A DNA stretch of 64,000 nt, taken from Deltaproteobacteria bacterium (GTDB lineage: Bacteria; Myxococcota; Kuafuiibacteriia; Kuafuiibacteriales; Kuafuiibacteriaceae). Both the position numbers and the translations under genes were made by a program. The stretch is taken from assembly GCA_011526105.1 (NCBI GenBank), contig WYAZ01000073.1:1-64000 (forward strand). The letters run 5' to 3'. The notes beneath the pieces were generated by a model that did no database searches, was not told the origin of the DNA, and saw nothing but the letters and a program-made list of their open reading frames with translations. Of the stretch, positions 50,258-61,635 are shown piece after piece. The first letter of the stretch is position 1; the number at the start of each line of letters is the position of its first letter.

Positions 50258-51688
50258 ATGTCGGACAACGAGCTTGCCGTCGTCATCCTGGCCGCCGGCC
50301 AAGGCACCCGCATGAAGTCGGACCGCGCCAAGGTCCTGCATGAGCTGGGGGGACGCCCTCTGGTCAGCTACCCGGTCGAGCTCGCCCAGAGGCTGCGCGC
50401 GAACCCGATCGTGGTGGTGGTGGGCCACCGGGCCGAGGAAGTGGAGAAGGCCGTGCGCCGCCGATCCGGTGATCGGATCGGTTTCGCGGAGCAGAAGGAG
50501 CAGAAAGGAACCGGACACGCCGTCATGCAAGCCATGCGGGCTCTGTCTGGGTTCCACGGACGCGTCCTCATTCTCTCTGGAGACGTGCCCTTTCTCACCC
50601 TCGAGACGACGAAGAACACCCTCGCGCTCACCAAGAAGAAGGGACATGCGGCGGTCCTGGTCACGATGAAGCCCCAGGATCCGACCGGCTACGGTCGCGT
50701 ACGACGCGGCCCCAAGGACGAGGTCCTGAGCATCGTCGAGCACAAGGACGCCACCGAAGAAGAGCGGCAGATCGGCGAAGTCAACGCCGGCATCTACGTC
50801 TTCGAGGCGGACTTCCTTCGCGCCGCGCTCCAGGCCCTGAAGAACGACAACGCGCAAGGCGAGTACTACCTCACCGATCTCATCTCGATCGCGCGCGCCA
50901 AAGGGCGCACCGTCGGCGCGGTGGTGGCCAAAGACCCCATCGAGGTCGAAGGGGTGAACCACCGGGCCCAGCTCTCGGAGCTCGAACGCCACCAACGCGC
51001 GCGCATCCTCCACGAGCTCATGCTGTCCGGGGTCACGATGATCGATCCCGCCACCACGTATGTCTCGGCGGACAGCCGCATCGAGCGTGACACCATCCTC
51101 GAGCCCGGCGTGCACATTCGAGGGGCGTCGCGCATCGGAGCCGGCTGTCACATCCAGGTCGGCTCCATCCTCCAAGACGCCCAGCTCTCGGCCGGCGTGA
51201 CCGTGCTGCCGTACTCGCTGATCGACAACGCCAAGGTCCGCACCGGCGCCCGCATCGGCCCGTTCTCGCGCCTCCGGCCGGAGAGCGAGGTCTTCGAAGA
51301 CGCCCACGTGGGCAACTTCGTGGAGCTGAAGAAGACCAAGCTCGGACGAGGCGCCAAGGCAAACCACCTCGCGTACATCGGCGACGCCAAGGTGGGCGCC
51401 GGCAGCAACATCGGGGCCGGCACCATCACCTGCAACTACGACGGCTACGGCAAGTACCTCACCGACATCGGTGAGGGCGTCTTCGTGGGAAGCAACGCCA
51501 CCCTCGTGGCGCCGGTTCGCATCAAGAAGGACGCCTACGTTGCGGCCGGAAGCACCATCACGGATGACGTCTCCGCCGACGGGCTCGCGTTCGGACGGGC
51601 GAAGCAGGTGGTCAAGAAAGGCCGCGCGTCCGCGCTGCGCCAGGAAGCCAAGAAGCAGGCCGAAGCTTCCAAGAAGAAGAGCAAGTAG
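50258..51688 (+). CDS. glmU: Bifunctional GlmU (GlcN-1-P acetyltransferase / UDP-GlcNAc pyrophosphorylase)
   Basis: It makes UDP-GlcNAc from GlcN-1-P for peptidoglycan and LPS. The 476 residues have the N-terminal uridyltransferase motif LAAGQGTRMKS, GDVPFLT, GYGRVRR and EVNAGIY, then the left-handed beta-helix acetyltransferase with NFVELKKTKLGRGAKANHL and the CoA-site segment SNIGAGTITCNYDG. ATG 50258 matches the family start; the frame could open slightly earlier. The Lys-rich end (EASKKKSK) is variable. glmS follows 23 bp later. Confidence 0.95.
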   Translation: MSDNELAVVILAAGQGTRMKSDRAKVLHELGGRPLVSYPVELAQRLRANPIVVVVGHRAEEVEKAVRRRSGDRIGFAEQKEQKGTGHAVMQAMRALSGFHGRVLILSGDVPFLTLETTKNTLALTKKKGHAAVLVTMKPQDPTGYGRVRRGPKDEVLSIVEHKDATEEERQIGEVNAGIYVFEADFLRAALQALKNDNAQGEYYLTDLISIARAKGRTVGAVVAKDPIEVEGVNHRAQLSELERHQRARILHELMLSGVTMIDPATTYVSADSRIERDTILEPGVHIRGASRIGAGCHIQVGSILQDAQLSAGVTVLPYSLIDNAKVRTGARIGPFSRLRPESEVFEDAHVGNFVELKKTKLGRGAKANHLAYIGDAKVGAGSNIGAGTITCNYDGYGKYLTDIGEGVFVGSNATLVAPVRIKKDAYVAAGSTITDDVSADGLAFGRAKQVVKKGRASALRQEAKKQAEASKKKSK

Positions 51689-51711
51689 GCCGCGAGGCAA
51701 GGAGAGCGCTC

Positions 51712-53544
<1,833 letters not shown>

Positions 53545-53557
53545 CCACCGCCTCATT

Positions 53558-53600
53558 TGCCAAAATGACAAGGCCACGAGGGCGGACTGTCATTCTGGCA
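53558..53600. promoter_or_regulatory. Inverted repeat, candidate activator site upstream of gspC
   Basis: TGCCAAAATGACA (53558-53570) and TGTCATTCTGGCA (53588-53600) are inverted copies with one mismatch and a 17-base gap. The centre lies about 105 bp before the -24 element, a usual distance for a bacterial enhancer-binding protein. It also follows glmS, so a terminator is an alternative, but no T-run is present. Confidence 0.5.
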
Positions 53601-53682
53601 GCCGGATTCGGGGGATGAGCCCAGAGGGGGATAAAACGGTCGTTTCTCGGGGTTCTGACGCATCGCTTTGACCGACGCGATT

Positions 53683-53698
53683 TGGCACGAGAGCTGCA
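53683..53698 (+). promoter_or_regulatory. Sigma54-type -24/-12 promoter before gspC
   Basis: TGGCACGAGAGCTGCA matches the sigma54 consensus TGGCACR-N4-TTGCW at all fixed positions but one (C for T at the first base of the -12 block). GG (53684-53685) and GC (53696-53697) have the required 12-base spacing. The predicted transcript start near 53709 is just ahead of the gspC GTG at 53713. Confidence 0.6.
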
Positions 53699-53712
53699 CG
53701 GAGCCAGCCCGA

Positions 53713-54687
53713 GTGCTCGACCGCTACTTCAAGCAGTACTTCTGGTCCTTTGTCCTCGGCGTGCTCGGCCTCGCCGGCGTTCTGACCGCGAACATGTTCA
53801 CCACCGTGGCCGCCGAGCGCATTCGGCTCCCCGCGGCCGAGCGCCCCGCGGTGGCACTCGCCTCGGGCAGCGAAAGCGGTCCGGAGAGGAAGAGCACGGT
53901 GCCGATCTCGGCCTTCCTCGACAAGAACGTCTTCAAAGCTCAGCGGGAAGACCTCGAAGAAGCGGAGCGCCTTCGTCGCCTCGCCGAAGAGGAGGCGGCC
54001 AAGGACGGGGAGCCCGAGCTCGGGGACGTAGACCTCGCCAACTGCAGCAAGGCCACGCTCAGCAAGAACCTGGTCGCCACCGTCGTCACCAGCGACGAGG
54101 TCCGCTCCGTGGCGGTGTTTGCCGGCGCGGGAAAAGACGGCGCCACGGAGGCCTTCTACGTCGGCGACAAGCTCGATGAGGTGATCATTCGCAAGGTCTT
54201 GTGGCGGAAGGTGCTCGTCGACAACGCCGGTCGCTGTGAGTACTTCAGCATGGAGACGGAGGACCCCAACGCCGCCCTCGCCTCCGCCGCGCCTCTCACC
54301 GCGGTCCCCGCCGACGACGGCAAGTCTGACAAGGGCGAGATTGATCTCGCGGTCAAGAAGCTCGGCGACAGCGAGTACGAGATCCCGCGCAGCGACATCG
54401 ACGGCGTGCTCTCCAACCTCTCGGTCGTGGCCACCCAGGCGCGCATCGTACCCAGCTTCCAGAACGGCAAGCCCAATGGCTTCAAGCTCTTCTCCATCCG
54501 CCCTGGAAGTCTCTATTCGAAGATCGGCATCCAGAACGGGGACGTGATTCAGAAGATCAATGGTTACGAGATGAACGACCCCGCAAAAGCCTTCGACATC
54601 TACTCCAAGCTCAAGGACTCGTCCGCCATCACGGTCGACATCGTGCGGCGAGGACGAACCCAGACCATGACCTACAACATCCGATGA
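53713..54687 (+). CDS. gspC: Type II secretion protein GspC
   Basis: This inner-membrane protein links the platform to the secretin. The 324 residues have a short cytoplasmic end, one membrane helix (YFWSFVLGVLGLAGVLTANM), an HR domain (about 50-165) and a PDZ-like C-terminal domain with LYSKIGIQNGDVIQKINGYE. The GTG at 53713 gives a proper membrane helix and fits the predicted promoter, while a TTG upstream at 53668 would lie inside it. The stop overlaps gspD (ATGA). Confidence 0.88.
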   Translation: MLDRYFKQYFWSFVLGVLGLAGVLTANMFTTVAAERIRLPAAERPAVALASGSESGPERKSTVPISAFLDKNVFKAQREDLEEAERLRRLAEEEAAKDGEPELGDVDLANCSKATLSKNLVATVVTSDEVRSVAVFAGAGKDGATEAFYVGDKLDEVIIRKVLWRKVLVDNAGRCEYFSMETEDPNAALASAAPLTAVPADDGKSDKGEIDLAVKKLGDSEYEIPRSDIDGVLSNLSVVATQARIVPSFQNGKPNGFKLFSIRPGSLYSKIGIQNGDVIQKINGYEMNDPAKAFDIYSKLKDSSAITVDIVRRGRTQTMTYNIR

Positions 54688-57389
54688 TGACCCCGATGCT
54701 GCGTACAAAGAACAAGACCCGCGCTCCGCTCCCCATCCTCTACGCGCTCGTTCTGGGCCTCCTCGCGCTTGCATCGCCGCCGGCGTTCGCGCAGGAGCCG
54801 GAGAAGCCGGAAGGCGGTGACGGCCCCGACAAGGCCTCGCCCCTCTTCGACAAGCGTCCACTCCGCATCCCCAACCGCGTGCGCCCTGGGAACACACCGG
54901 AGGTGAAGGTCTCGAACCCCAAGCCCTCGCTGAAGGAGCCCCCACCGGGTGCGCTCGCGCCGCCCAAGCCCGGAGCGCCACCGCGCCCTTCCGACAACAC
55001 ACCCGGCACGGGCGATCTGAAGAAGACGGCGGACAAGGGCTGCGTCCCGCTGCGTGGCCGCGACAAGGTTCAGTTCGAGTTCAAGAACGCCGACATCCAA
55101 GACGTGGTGGCGGCCATCAGCAAACACCTCTGCAAGAACTTCATCGTCACGAGCAAGATCCGCAGTCAGAAGTTCGACATCATCTCCCCCACGCCGGTCA
55201 CCGTAGACGAAGCCTGGCAGGCGTTCTTGTCGGCCCTCGAAGCCAATGACTTCGCGATGTTTCAGGTGGGCGCCTACTACAAGATTATTCAGGCCACGGA
55301 AGGCACGCGGGCGCCTGTGCCGATCTATGGCGAAGACGGACCGGTCACCCCCAACAGCGATCGAGTCATCACGCGCATCTGGCACGTCAAACACGGCGGT
55401 GACCCCGCCACCATCGTCAACTACCTCAACGTCTTTAAGAGCGCGAAGGGGCAGATTCACCCCTTTGCGACCACCGGCACGATCATCGTGACCGACTACG
55501 CCAGCTCCATTCGCCGACTCGAATCCGTCTTGGCCGAGATCGATCAGCCCGGCGTGCTCGAGCAGGTCCACGTGGTCCCGGTTCAATACGCCACCGCGTC
55601 CGAGATCGCGGACAAGCTGACGCAGATCTTCGAGCCCGCTCGGGCGGGTCCCACCGGTAAGCCGGGCGCCCCTTCAAAAGCGGCGATGAATCCCACGCCC
55701 GTGCTGCGCCCACAGGACGGCTCCGCGGGTTCGGGAACCACCGAGGAAGAAGGCGCGGTCTCCGTCTCCAAGATCATCGCGGACGACCGCACAAACAAGC
55801 TCATCATCATCGCCTCTCAGCGATCGCTCAAACAGATCCTCGAGCTCAAGCGCAAGCTCGACGTACCCAGCAACGAAGGCGAGGGCCTGGTGCACGTGCT
55901 TCGGCTTCGCTACGCCAACGCCGAGGAGCTCGCGTCCACGCTCTCCTCGCTCGCCACCGGCAAGCCCACGACCGCCGCAAGACCCGCTCGCGGCGCTCGG
56001 CCCGCCGCAGCGGGCAACCCCGCCGTGCCCGCGGCCGGATCGGCGAGCCTCTTCGAAGGTGACGTGAAGGTCACCGCCGACAAGGCCACCAATAGCTTGG
56101 TCATCACCGCCTCCAAGGCCGACCTCACGTCCATGAAGCGCGTCATCTCGCAACTCGACGTCCTTCGCTACCAAGTCTTCGTCGAGGCCGTGATCCTCGA
56201 GGTCTCGATCAAGCGCGACCGCACCTTTGGCAGCTCTTGGTTCGGCGGCATCCCGCTCACGATCGATGGGCAGAGCTCACCCATCGTGTTCGGCTCTAAC
56301 CCCACACAGCAGCTCTCGGCGTTTCAAACCATCGCCGCCAATCCTCTCGGACTGGCGAGCCTTCTCGGCCTTTCGGGGGCGCTTCGTGGTCCCACGCTCG
56401 AAGGCACCGAGGACTTCATCCGCGGCGGCATCCCGTCGGTGGGCGTGTTGCTCCAGGCGCTGAAGAGCACCAACGACGTCAACGTCATCTCCACGCCGCA
56501 CCTCCTCACCATGGACAACGAAGAGGCGGAGATCAAAGTGAACGAGAAGCGCCCCTTCCCGACCGGGCTGGGCATCGGCGGACTCGGCGGCCTGCAGGGC
56601 CTCGCCAACCAGGCCGGCGCCACAGGACAGGCGGGCGCACTCGGCGGCCTCGGCGGCGTGCTCGGCGGACTCGGGCTCGGCACGACACTGAACAGAGAAG
56701 ACGTGGGTCTCACGCTCAAGCTCAAGCCACAGATCAACGATCAGTCCTCGGTGCGGCTCGAGCTCGATCAGGAGTTGTCGGATGTCGCGGGCATCGATCA
56801 GGTCACCGGACAGGTCATCACCTCGAATCGCGCGGCCAAGACCGTCGTGGTGGTCGGAGACCAGGAGAGCGTGGTCATCGGCGGTTTGGTTCGCGACCGC
56901 GAATCCACCGACGAGTCGAAGATCCCGATCCTCGGCGACATTCCGCTGCTCGGCTGGCTGTTCAAACGCCAGCAGACCATCGCCGAGAAGGTGAACCTCA
57001 TCCTCGTCTTGACGCCCTACATCATTCGCGGCCCCGAGGACTTCCGCCGCATCTACGAACGCAAGATGCAGGAGCGCCGAGACTTCATCGATGCCTTCTA
57101 CGGCGAAAGCACTGAGTATCGAGCCGCCATCGACTGGGACCGAAAGCTCGGGGTGCTCGCGAAGTTCCGTCAAGGCGTGGCGGAGGAGATGCAGAAGGCG
57201 GAGAACGACGGGCCCGGCAGCGGGGACGATCTCATCATTCGGCCGGAAGACGGCGTCGAAGAGACGCTCGAACTCGACGTCCCCGCGCGCAGCGGGGCTG
57301 AGGGCTTGGAGCCCGACCTCCCGCCACCACCCGCTCCGGCGGAGCTCGTGCCCGATCTCCCACCCCTAAACCCGGCCCCGGTGGAGTGA
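54684..57389 (+). CDS. gspD: Type II secretion secretin GspD
   Basis: This outer-membrane channel has 901 residues. A signal peptide ends at PAFAQ. After a Pro/Lys-rich stretch come the N0 domain (VQFEFKNADIQDVVAAISKH), N1-N3 modules (VHVVPVQYATASEIADKLTQ, VHVLRLRYANAEELASTLSS) and the secretin domain (VFVEAVILEVSIKRD, VTGQVITSNRAAKTVVVVGD, IPILGDIPLLGWLFKRQ). A Gly/Leu-rich insert (about 628-668) lies in the secretin domain. The tail is Pro-rich. The ATG overlaps the gspC stop. Confidence 0.95.
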   Translation: MMTPMLRTKNKTRAPLPILYALVLGLLALASPPAFAQEPEKPEGGDGPDKASPLFDKRPLRIPNRVRPGNTPEVKVSNPKPSLKEPPPGALAPPKPGAPPRPSDNTPGTGDLKKTADKGCVPLRGRDKVQFEFKNADIQDVVAAISKHLCKNFIVTSKIRSQKFDIISPTPVTVDEAWQAFLSALEANDFAMFQVGAYYKIIQATEGTRAPVPIYGEDGPVTPNSDRVITRIWHVKHGGDPATIVNYLNVFKSAKGQIHPFATTGTIIVTDYASSIRRLESVLAEIDQPGVLEQVHVVPVQYATASEIADKLTQIFEPARAGPTGKPGAPSKAAMNPTPVLRPQDGSAGSGTTEEEGAVSVSKIIADDRTNKLIIIASQRSLKQILELKRKLDVPSNEGEGLVHVLRLRYANAEELASTLSSLATGKPTTAARPARGARPAAAGNPAVPAAGSASLFEGDVKVTADKATNSLVITASKADLTSMKRVISQLDVLRYQVFVEAVILEVSIKRDRTFGSSWFGGIPLTIDGQSSPIVFGSNPTQQLSAFQTIAANPLGLASLLGLSGALRGPTLEGTEDFIRGGIPSVGVLLQALKSTNDVNVISTPHLLTMDNEEAEIKVNEKRPFPTGLGIGGLGGLQGLANQAGATGQAGALGGLGGVLGGLGLGTTLNREDVGLTLKLKPQINDQSSVRLELDQELSDVAGIDQVTGQVITSNRAAKTVVVVGDQESVVIGGLVRDRESTDESKIPILGDIPLLGWLFKRQQTIAEKVNLILVLTPYIIRGPEDFRRIYERKMQERRDFIDAFYGESTEYRAAIDWDRKLGVLAKFRQGVAEEMQKAENDGPGSGDDLIIRPEDGVEETLELDVPARSGAEGLEPDLPPPPAPAELVPDLPPLNPAPVE

Positions 57390-57394
57390 GGTCG

Positions 57395-59185
57395 ATGACC
57401 GACCCGAACTACGAGCTCGGGGGCGCCGCCCCTGCCCCCTCCGCCCGCAACCTGGGTTTCGAGCGCCTGTCTGGGCGCCCGATCGGCGAAATCCTCGTCG
57501 CCGCCGGAAACTGCGCCCGCGAAGACATCGATCTCGCGATCGAGCGCCAAGAGGGAGAGCAGAAAGACGAACGGCTGGGCGAGATCCTCATCGGGCTCGG
57601 GCGCGTCAATGCTGAACAGGTCGCGCGGGCGCTCGGCATTCAGCTCGAGATGCCCTACCTCGCGAAGATCGACATCGAAGCCATCCCGGATACGTACATC
57701 CAGTCGGTGCCGATCACCTTCGCCCGAGGGAACATCATCCTTCCGGTCTCCGCCCTCGGCGACAGCGTGGTGGCCGCGCTCGGAGACCCGCTCAACGCAG
57801 AGGCGGTCGACGACCTCGGGCTCCTGCTCGGCGTTCGCGTGGACCCCGTGGTGGCCATGCCGGGGGTCATCACCGAGGCCATCAACCGGGCGTACGACCG
57901 CGCCACCGGCCTTGCCCACGAAGCGGCCAAGGGACTCCAGGCCGGGGACGACGCCGACGAAGCCGATCTCGACGCCATCGACCTCATCGACGACCAAAGC
58001 GGCGACGACGCGCCGATCATTCGGTTCGTCAACGCCTTGCTTCGTGATGCGGTGAAGGTCCAGGCCTCGGACATTCACATCGAGTGCTACGAAAAAAGCG
58101 TCGTCGTCCGGAACCGCATCGACGGCATCCTCTATCAGAAGGTCGAGGCGCCCAAGACCGCGCAGTCGCCCATCATCGCGCGCGTGAAGATCATGTCCGG
58201 CCTCAACATCGCGGAGAAGCGCCTTCCACAAGACGGGCGCATCCGACGCAAGATCGCAGGCAAGGACATAGACGTGCGCGTCAGCACCATCCCCACCGCC
58301 CACGGCGAGCGGGTGGTCATGCGTATCCTCGATCGTTCGAATACGCTGCTCACGCTCGAGGACCTGGGCATGGAGTCCAGGACCCACAATCAATTCACCC
58401 ATCTCATCGAACGGCCGCACGGCATCTTGCTCGTCTCCGGGCCCACGGGCTCCGGCAAGACCACCACGCTGTACGCCGCGCTCTCGCGCATCAACAGCCC
58501 CGAGATCAACATCCTCACCGTCGAGGATCCGGTCGAGTATCAGCTCCCGGGGGTCGGACAGATGCAGGTCAACTCGAAGATCGACCTCACCTTCGCCTCC
58601 GGACTTCGGGCGTTTCTTCGTCAGGACCCCGACGTCATCATGGTGGGCGAGATTCGCGACAAAGAGACCGCGGAGATCGCCATTCAGGCCTCGCTCACTG
58701 GTCACATGGTGCTCTCGACCGTGCACACCAACGACTCCGCCGGCGCCCTCACCCGCCTCGTCGACATGGGCGTAGAGCCGTTCTTGGTCGCGTCCTCGCT
58801 GCTCGGCGTCCTCGCGCAGCGGCTCATCCGAACGCTCTGCAAGAACTGCAAGCAGCCGTACGCCCCCAGCCGAGAAGAGGCGCGAGGCTTGGGCTTTCAG
58901 ACCCTGGAGCCCGGCACGATGTTCTACAAAGAGGTCGGCTGCGACCAGTGCCTGAAGACCGGCTACAAGGGCCGTAAAGGCATCTACGAGCTCTTGATCG
59001 TGACCGACGAGATTCGGGCACTCGTCGTGAAGAACGTCGATGCGAGCACCATCAAGAAGGCCGCGATCGCCACCGGCACCAAGCTCCTGCTCGATGACGG
59101 CGCCCGAAACGTCCTGCTCGGGCGCTCTTCGGCCGAAGAGGTCCTGCGCGTCGCGACCGACGAAGAGATGGTCCTGGAGATGTAA
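57395..59185 (+). CDS. gspE: Type II secretion ATPase GspE
   Basis: This cytoplasmic hexameric ATPase powers pseudopilus assembly. The 596 residues have the N1E-type domain, then the ATPase core with Walker A GPTGSGKTTTLYAAL, the Asp box DVIMVGEIRDKETA, the His box GHMVLSTVHTND, and a zinc site formed by CKNCKQ and CDQCLK. ATG 57395 follows GAGTGAGG; a GTG at 57386 overlaps the gspD stop and is the alternative. Confidence 0.95.
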   Translation: MTDPNYELGGAAPAPSARNLGFERLSGRPIGEILVAAGNCAREDIDLAIERQEGEQKDERLGEILIGLGRVNAEQVARALGIQLEMPYLAKIDIEAIPDTYIQSVPITFARGNIILPVSALGDSVVAALGDPLNAEAVDDLGLLLGVRVDPVVAMPGVITEAINRAYDRATGLAHEAAKGLQAGDDADEADLDAIDLIDDQSGDDAPIIRFVNALLRDAVKVQASDIHIECYEKSVVVRNRIDGILYQKVEAPKTAQSPIIARVKIMSGLNIAEKRLPQDGRIRRKIAGKDIDVRVSTIPTAHGERVVMRILDRSNTLLTLEDLGMESRTHNQFTHLIERPHGILLVSGPTGSGKTTTLYAALSRINSPEINILTVEDPVEYQLPGVGQMQVNSKIDLTFASGLRAFLRQDPDVIMVGEIRDKETAEIAIQASLTGHMVLSTVHTNDSAGALTRLVDMGVEPFLVASSLLGVLAQRLIRTLCKNCKQPYAPSREEARGLGFQTLEPGTMFYKEVGCDQCLKTGYKGRKGIYELLIVTDEIRALVVKNVDASTIKKAAIATGTKLLLDDGARNVLLGRSSAEEVLRVATDEEMVLEM

Positions 59186-59188
59186 GGC

Positions 59189-60439
59189 ATGCCGATCTTC
59201 GCCTACAAAGGCCTCGACGGCCAAGGGAAGGAGGTGCGCGGCCTGCTCGACGCGGACACCCCCAAGACCCTTCGTGCCCTCCTAAAGAACAAGGGCATCC
59301 GCATCGTCGAGCACAAGGAGGAGTCCGCCGACAACAAGAACGGCCGAAAGCGCACCTCTTTGGCGCCCAGGGCGACCGAGATCGACCTGCGCCGCTTCAC
59401 CGAGCGGGTGAGCATCAACGAGATTGCCCTCACGACGCGTCAGATGGCGACGCTCCTCAAGAGCGGCATCACACTCATCGAGTCACTCACCGCCATCGTC
59501 GACCAGGTCGACAACGAGAAGCTCAAACGCGTCTTTGGACAGATCAAGTCCGACGTCAACGAAGGCTCGTCGCTCGCGGACGCCATGGGCGAACACCCCT
59601 CGGTGTTCTCACAGCTGTACGTGAGCATGATCCGCGCCGGCGAGGCCTCGGGTGCGCTCGACGAAGTGCTCATCCGCCTGGCGAACTTCATGGAGCAGCA
59701 GGCCCGGCTCAACTCCCGCATCATGAGCGCCATGATGTACCCGGCGATCATGCTCGCGATCGGCGGCATGATCATGCTGCTCCTGTTCGTGGTGGTCATC
59801 CCCCGCATCACGAAGATCTTCGATCAAGTGAAGGCTCAGCTCCCCATCCAGACGCGGCTGCTCATCTTCACCGCCGACATCGTCAAGGGCTATTGGTGGC
59901 TGCTCATCATCCTGTTCGGCACGAGCGTGTACCTCTTCTTGCGCTGGAAGCGCTCCGAGAAGGGACGCGCCATCTGGGACCGCTTCGTGCTCAGCGCGCC
60001 CGTGCTCGGCACCGTGGTGCGGATGGTGGCGGTGGCGCGCTTCTCGAGGACACTCGCCACCCTGCTGCGCTCCGGAGTGCCGGTCTTGAACGCGCTCGAC
60101 ATCGTGCGCGACGTCTTGAGCAACGAGAAGTTGGCCGAGGTCATCGAGAACGCTCGGGACGCCATCCGCGAGGGTGAGTCCATCGCCAAGCCCATCGAAC
60201 GCTCGGGGCAGTTTCCCCCCATCGTCACCCACATGATCGCCATTGGCGAGCGGAGCGGCCAGCTCGAGGAGATGCTCGAGCACGTGGCGGACAACTACGA
60301 CTTCCAGGTGAACCAGAAGGTCGATGGGCTCACGTCGTTGCTCGAACCGGTGATGATCGTCTTCATGGGCGTCGGCGTCGGATACGTGGTCTTTGCCATT
60401 CTATTGCCCATTCTCCAGCTCTCACAACACGTGAGATGA
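59189..60439 (+). CDS. gspF: Type II secretion inner-membrane protein GspF
   Basis: This platform protein has 416 residues with two related GspF cytoplasmic domains (about 75-195, LTTRQMATLLKSGITLIESL; about 275-400, FSRTLATLLRSGVPVLNALD) and three membrane helices (around 170-195, 225-245 and 385-410). The N-terminus PIFAYKGLDGQGKEVRG is typical. It begins 3 bp after gspE. Confidence 0.95.
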   Translation: MPIFAYKGLDGQGKEVRGLLDADTPKTLRALLKNKGIRIVEHKEESADNKNGRKRTSLAPRATEIDLRRFTERVSINEIALTTRQMATLLKSGITLIESLTAIVDQVDNEKLKRVFGQIKSDVNEGSSLADAMGEHPSVFSQLYVSMIRAGEASGALDEVLIRLANFMEQQARLNSRIMSAMMYPAIMLAIGGMIMLLLFVVVIPRITKIFDQVKAQLPIQTRLLIFTADIVKGYWWLLIILFGTSVYLFLRWKRSEKGRAIWDRFVLSAPVLGTVVRMVAVARFSRTLATLLRSGVPVLNALDIVRDVLSNEKLAEVIENARDAIREGESIAKPIERSGQFPPIVTHMIAIGERSGQLEEMLEHVADNYDFQVNQKVDGLTSLLEPVMIVFMGVGVGYVVFAILLPILQLSQHVR

Positions 60440-60458
60440 ACACGAAAAGGATGACCAG

Positions 60459-60884
60459 ATGTTGCTGCACCAGAAACTGAGACGGCGCCGGGGACGGAAG
60501 AGCCGCCGTGGTTTGACCCTCATCGAGATCTTGGTGGTCGTCACCATCCTCGGACTGCTCGCGAGCATCGTTGGGGTGGCGGTCGTGAACCAGATGGAGG
60601 CGAGCCGCATCGATACCGCCAAGCTCCAGATCAGCGAGATCTCGAAGGCCCTGGACATGTACAAGATCAAGTTCCACCGCTATCCAAACACCGCCGAGGG
60701 CCTGCCGGCCCTCGCGACCCCTCCGGAGGGCAAGCCGCCCATCATGGAGACGGTGCCGAAGGATCCGTGGGGCGGCGACTACATCTACGTGTCTCCAGGG
60801 CAGCACAACACCTCGAAGTTCGATCTGCAGTCGAAGGGACCGGACGGCCAGGCCGACACCGCCGACGACATCCCCAACTGGTGA
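60459..60884 (+). CDS. gspG: Major pseudopilin GspG
   Basis: This 141-residue prepilin is the main pseudopilus subunit. The leader has Arg/Lys-rich residues to RRG, then LTLIEILVVVTILGLLASIV, with Leu rather than Phe at the first mature position and the conserved Glu5. The C-terminal part has the Ca-site loop region (DPWGGDYIYVSPGQH). It requires a prepilin peptidase, not found in the window. AAAAGGATGA precedes the ATG. Confidence 0.95.
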   Translation: MLLHQKLRRRRGRKSRRGLTLIEILVVVTILGLLASIVGVAVVNQMEASRIDTAKLQISEISKALDMYKIKFHRYPNTAEGLPALATPPEGKPPIMETVPKDPWGGDYIYVSPGQHNTSKFDLQSKGPDGQADTADDIPNW

Positions 60885-60897
60885 AACCGACGAGCCG

Positions 60898-61635
60898 ATG
60901 AACCGAGTTCGGAGAACAAGAGGTGCGCGCGCCGCGGGGGCGCGAGGCTTCACGCTGATTGAGCTGACGATCGCGCTGGCGATCGTGGCTCTGCTCGCGG
61001 GCGCCACCGTCATGACCGTGAACTCGGTCACCGACGCCCACCTCCGGTCTTCGGGCACCGCCCTCTCGGGCGCCATCAAGCAGTGCTACGACCGCGCCGC
61101 GATGCTGCAGCGCTCCCAGCGCATCGTCTTCGACATCGACAAACAGATCTGGTGGATTGAGTTTACCGAGAGCCCCTTCGCGGTCGCAAGGGAGCGTCTC
61201 ACCGGCGAGGAAGGGGAGTCGTCGGAAGAGATGAGGGAGCGGCTCGAGGCCGAGCAACGGGATCGTGGCCGTAGCTCGTCCTTCGGCGATGACGGCAAAG
61301 AAGAAGTCCAAAGGATGATCGAGGGCGGAATGTCCCGTTTCTTCGTGCCGGACGAGGACCTCGACGCAGGCAAGCCGCAGGTACTTCCGGGCGGGGTGAG
61401 CTTCGCCCGGATCTGGACCGGTCACCAAGAGAAGCCATTTACCTCCGGCATGGCGCACCTGCACTTCTTCCCCCAGGGGTGGACGGAGCCGGCCTTGATC
61501 GAACTCGTCGACGACGACGGTGATGTCTTCACGCTCGAAGTACAGCCGCTCACCGGACGGGTGAAGGTCTACGACCGGCGGCTCGAAGACCCGAGCGCGG
61601 AGGACGATGACGGCCGAAAGGATGGTGATCTTTGA
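60898..61635 (+). CDS. gspH: Minor pseudopilin GspH
   Basis: This 245-residue prepilin has the cleavage site ARG/FTLIELTIALAIVALLAGA with Glu5. The mature domain is beta-rich and longer than typical GspH (about 150-180), with an acidic/Arg-rich insert of about 60 residues (EEMRERLEAEQRDRGRSSSF). The stop overlaps the next start (TTGA). Confidence 0.85.
   Translation: MNRVRRTRGARAAGARGFTLIELTIALAIVALLAGATVMTVNSVTDAHLRSSGTALSGAIKQCYDRAAMLQRSQRIVFDIDKQIWWIEFTESPFAVARERLTGEEGESSEEMRERLEAEQRDRGRSSSFGDDGKEEVQRMIEGGMSRFFVPDEDLDAGKPQVLPGGVSFARIWTGHQEKPFTSGMAHLHFFPQGWTEPALIELVDDDGDVFTLEVQPLTGRVKVYDRRLEDPSAEDDDGRKDGDL

Noticed and set aside
53668-53712. Upstream TTG start of gspC
   Set aside because: It lies inside the predicted sigma54 element and adds 15 residues with no ribosome-binding site.
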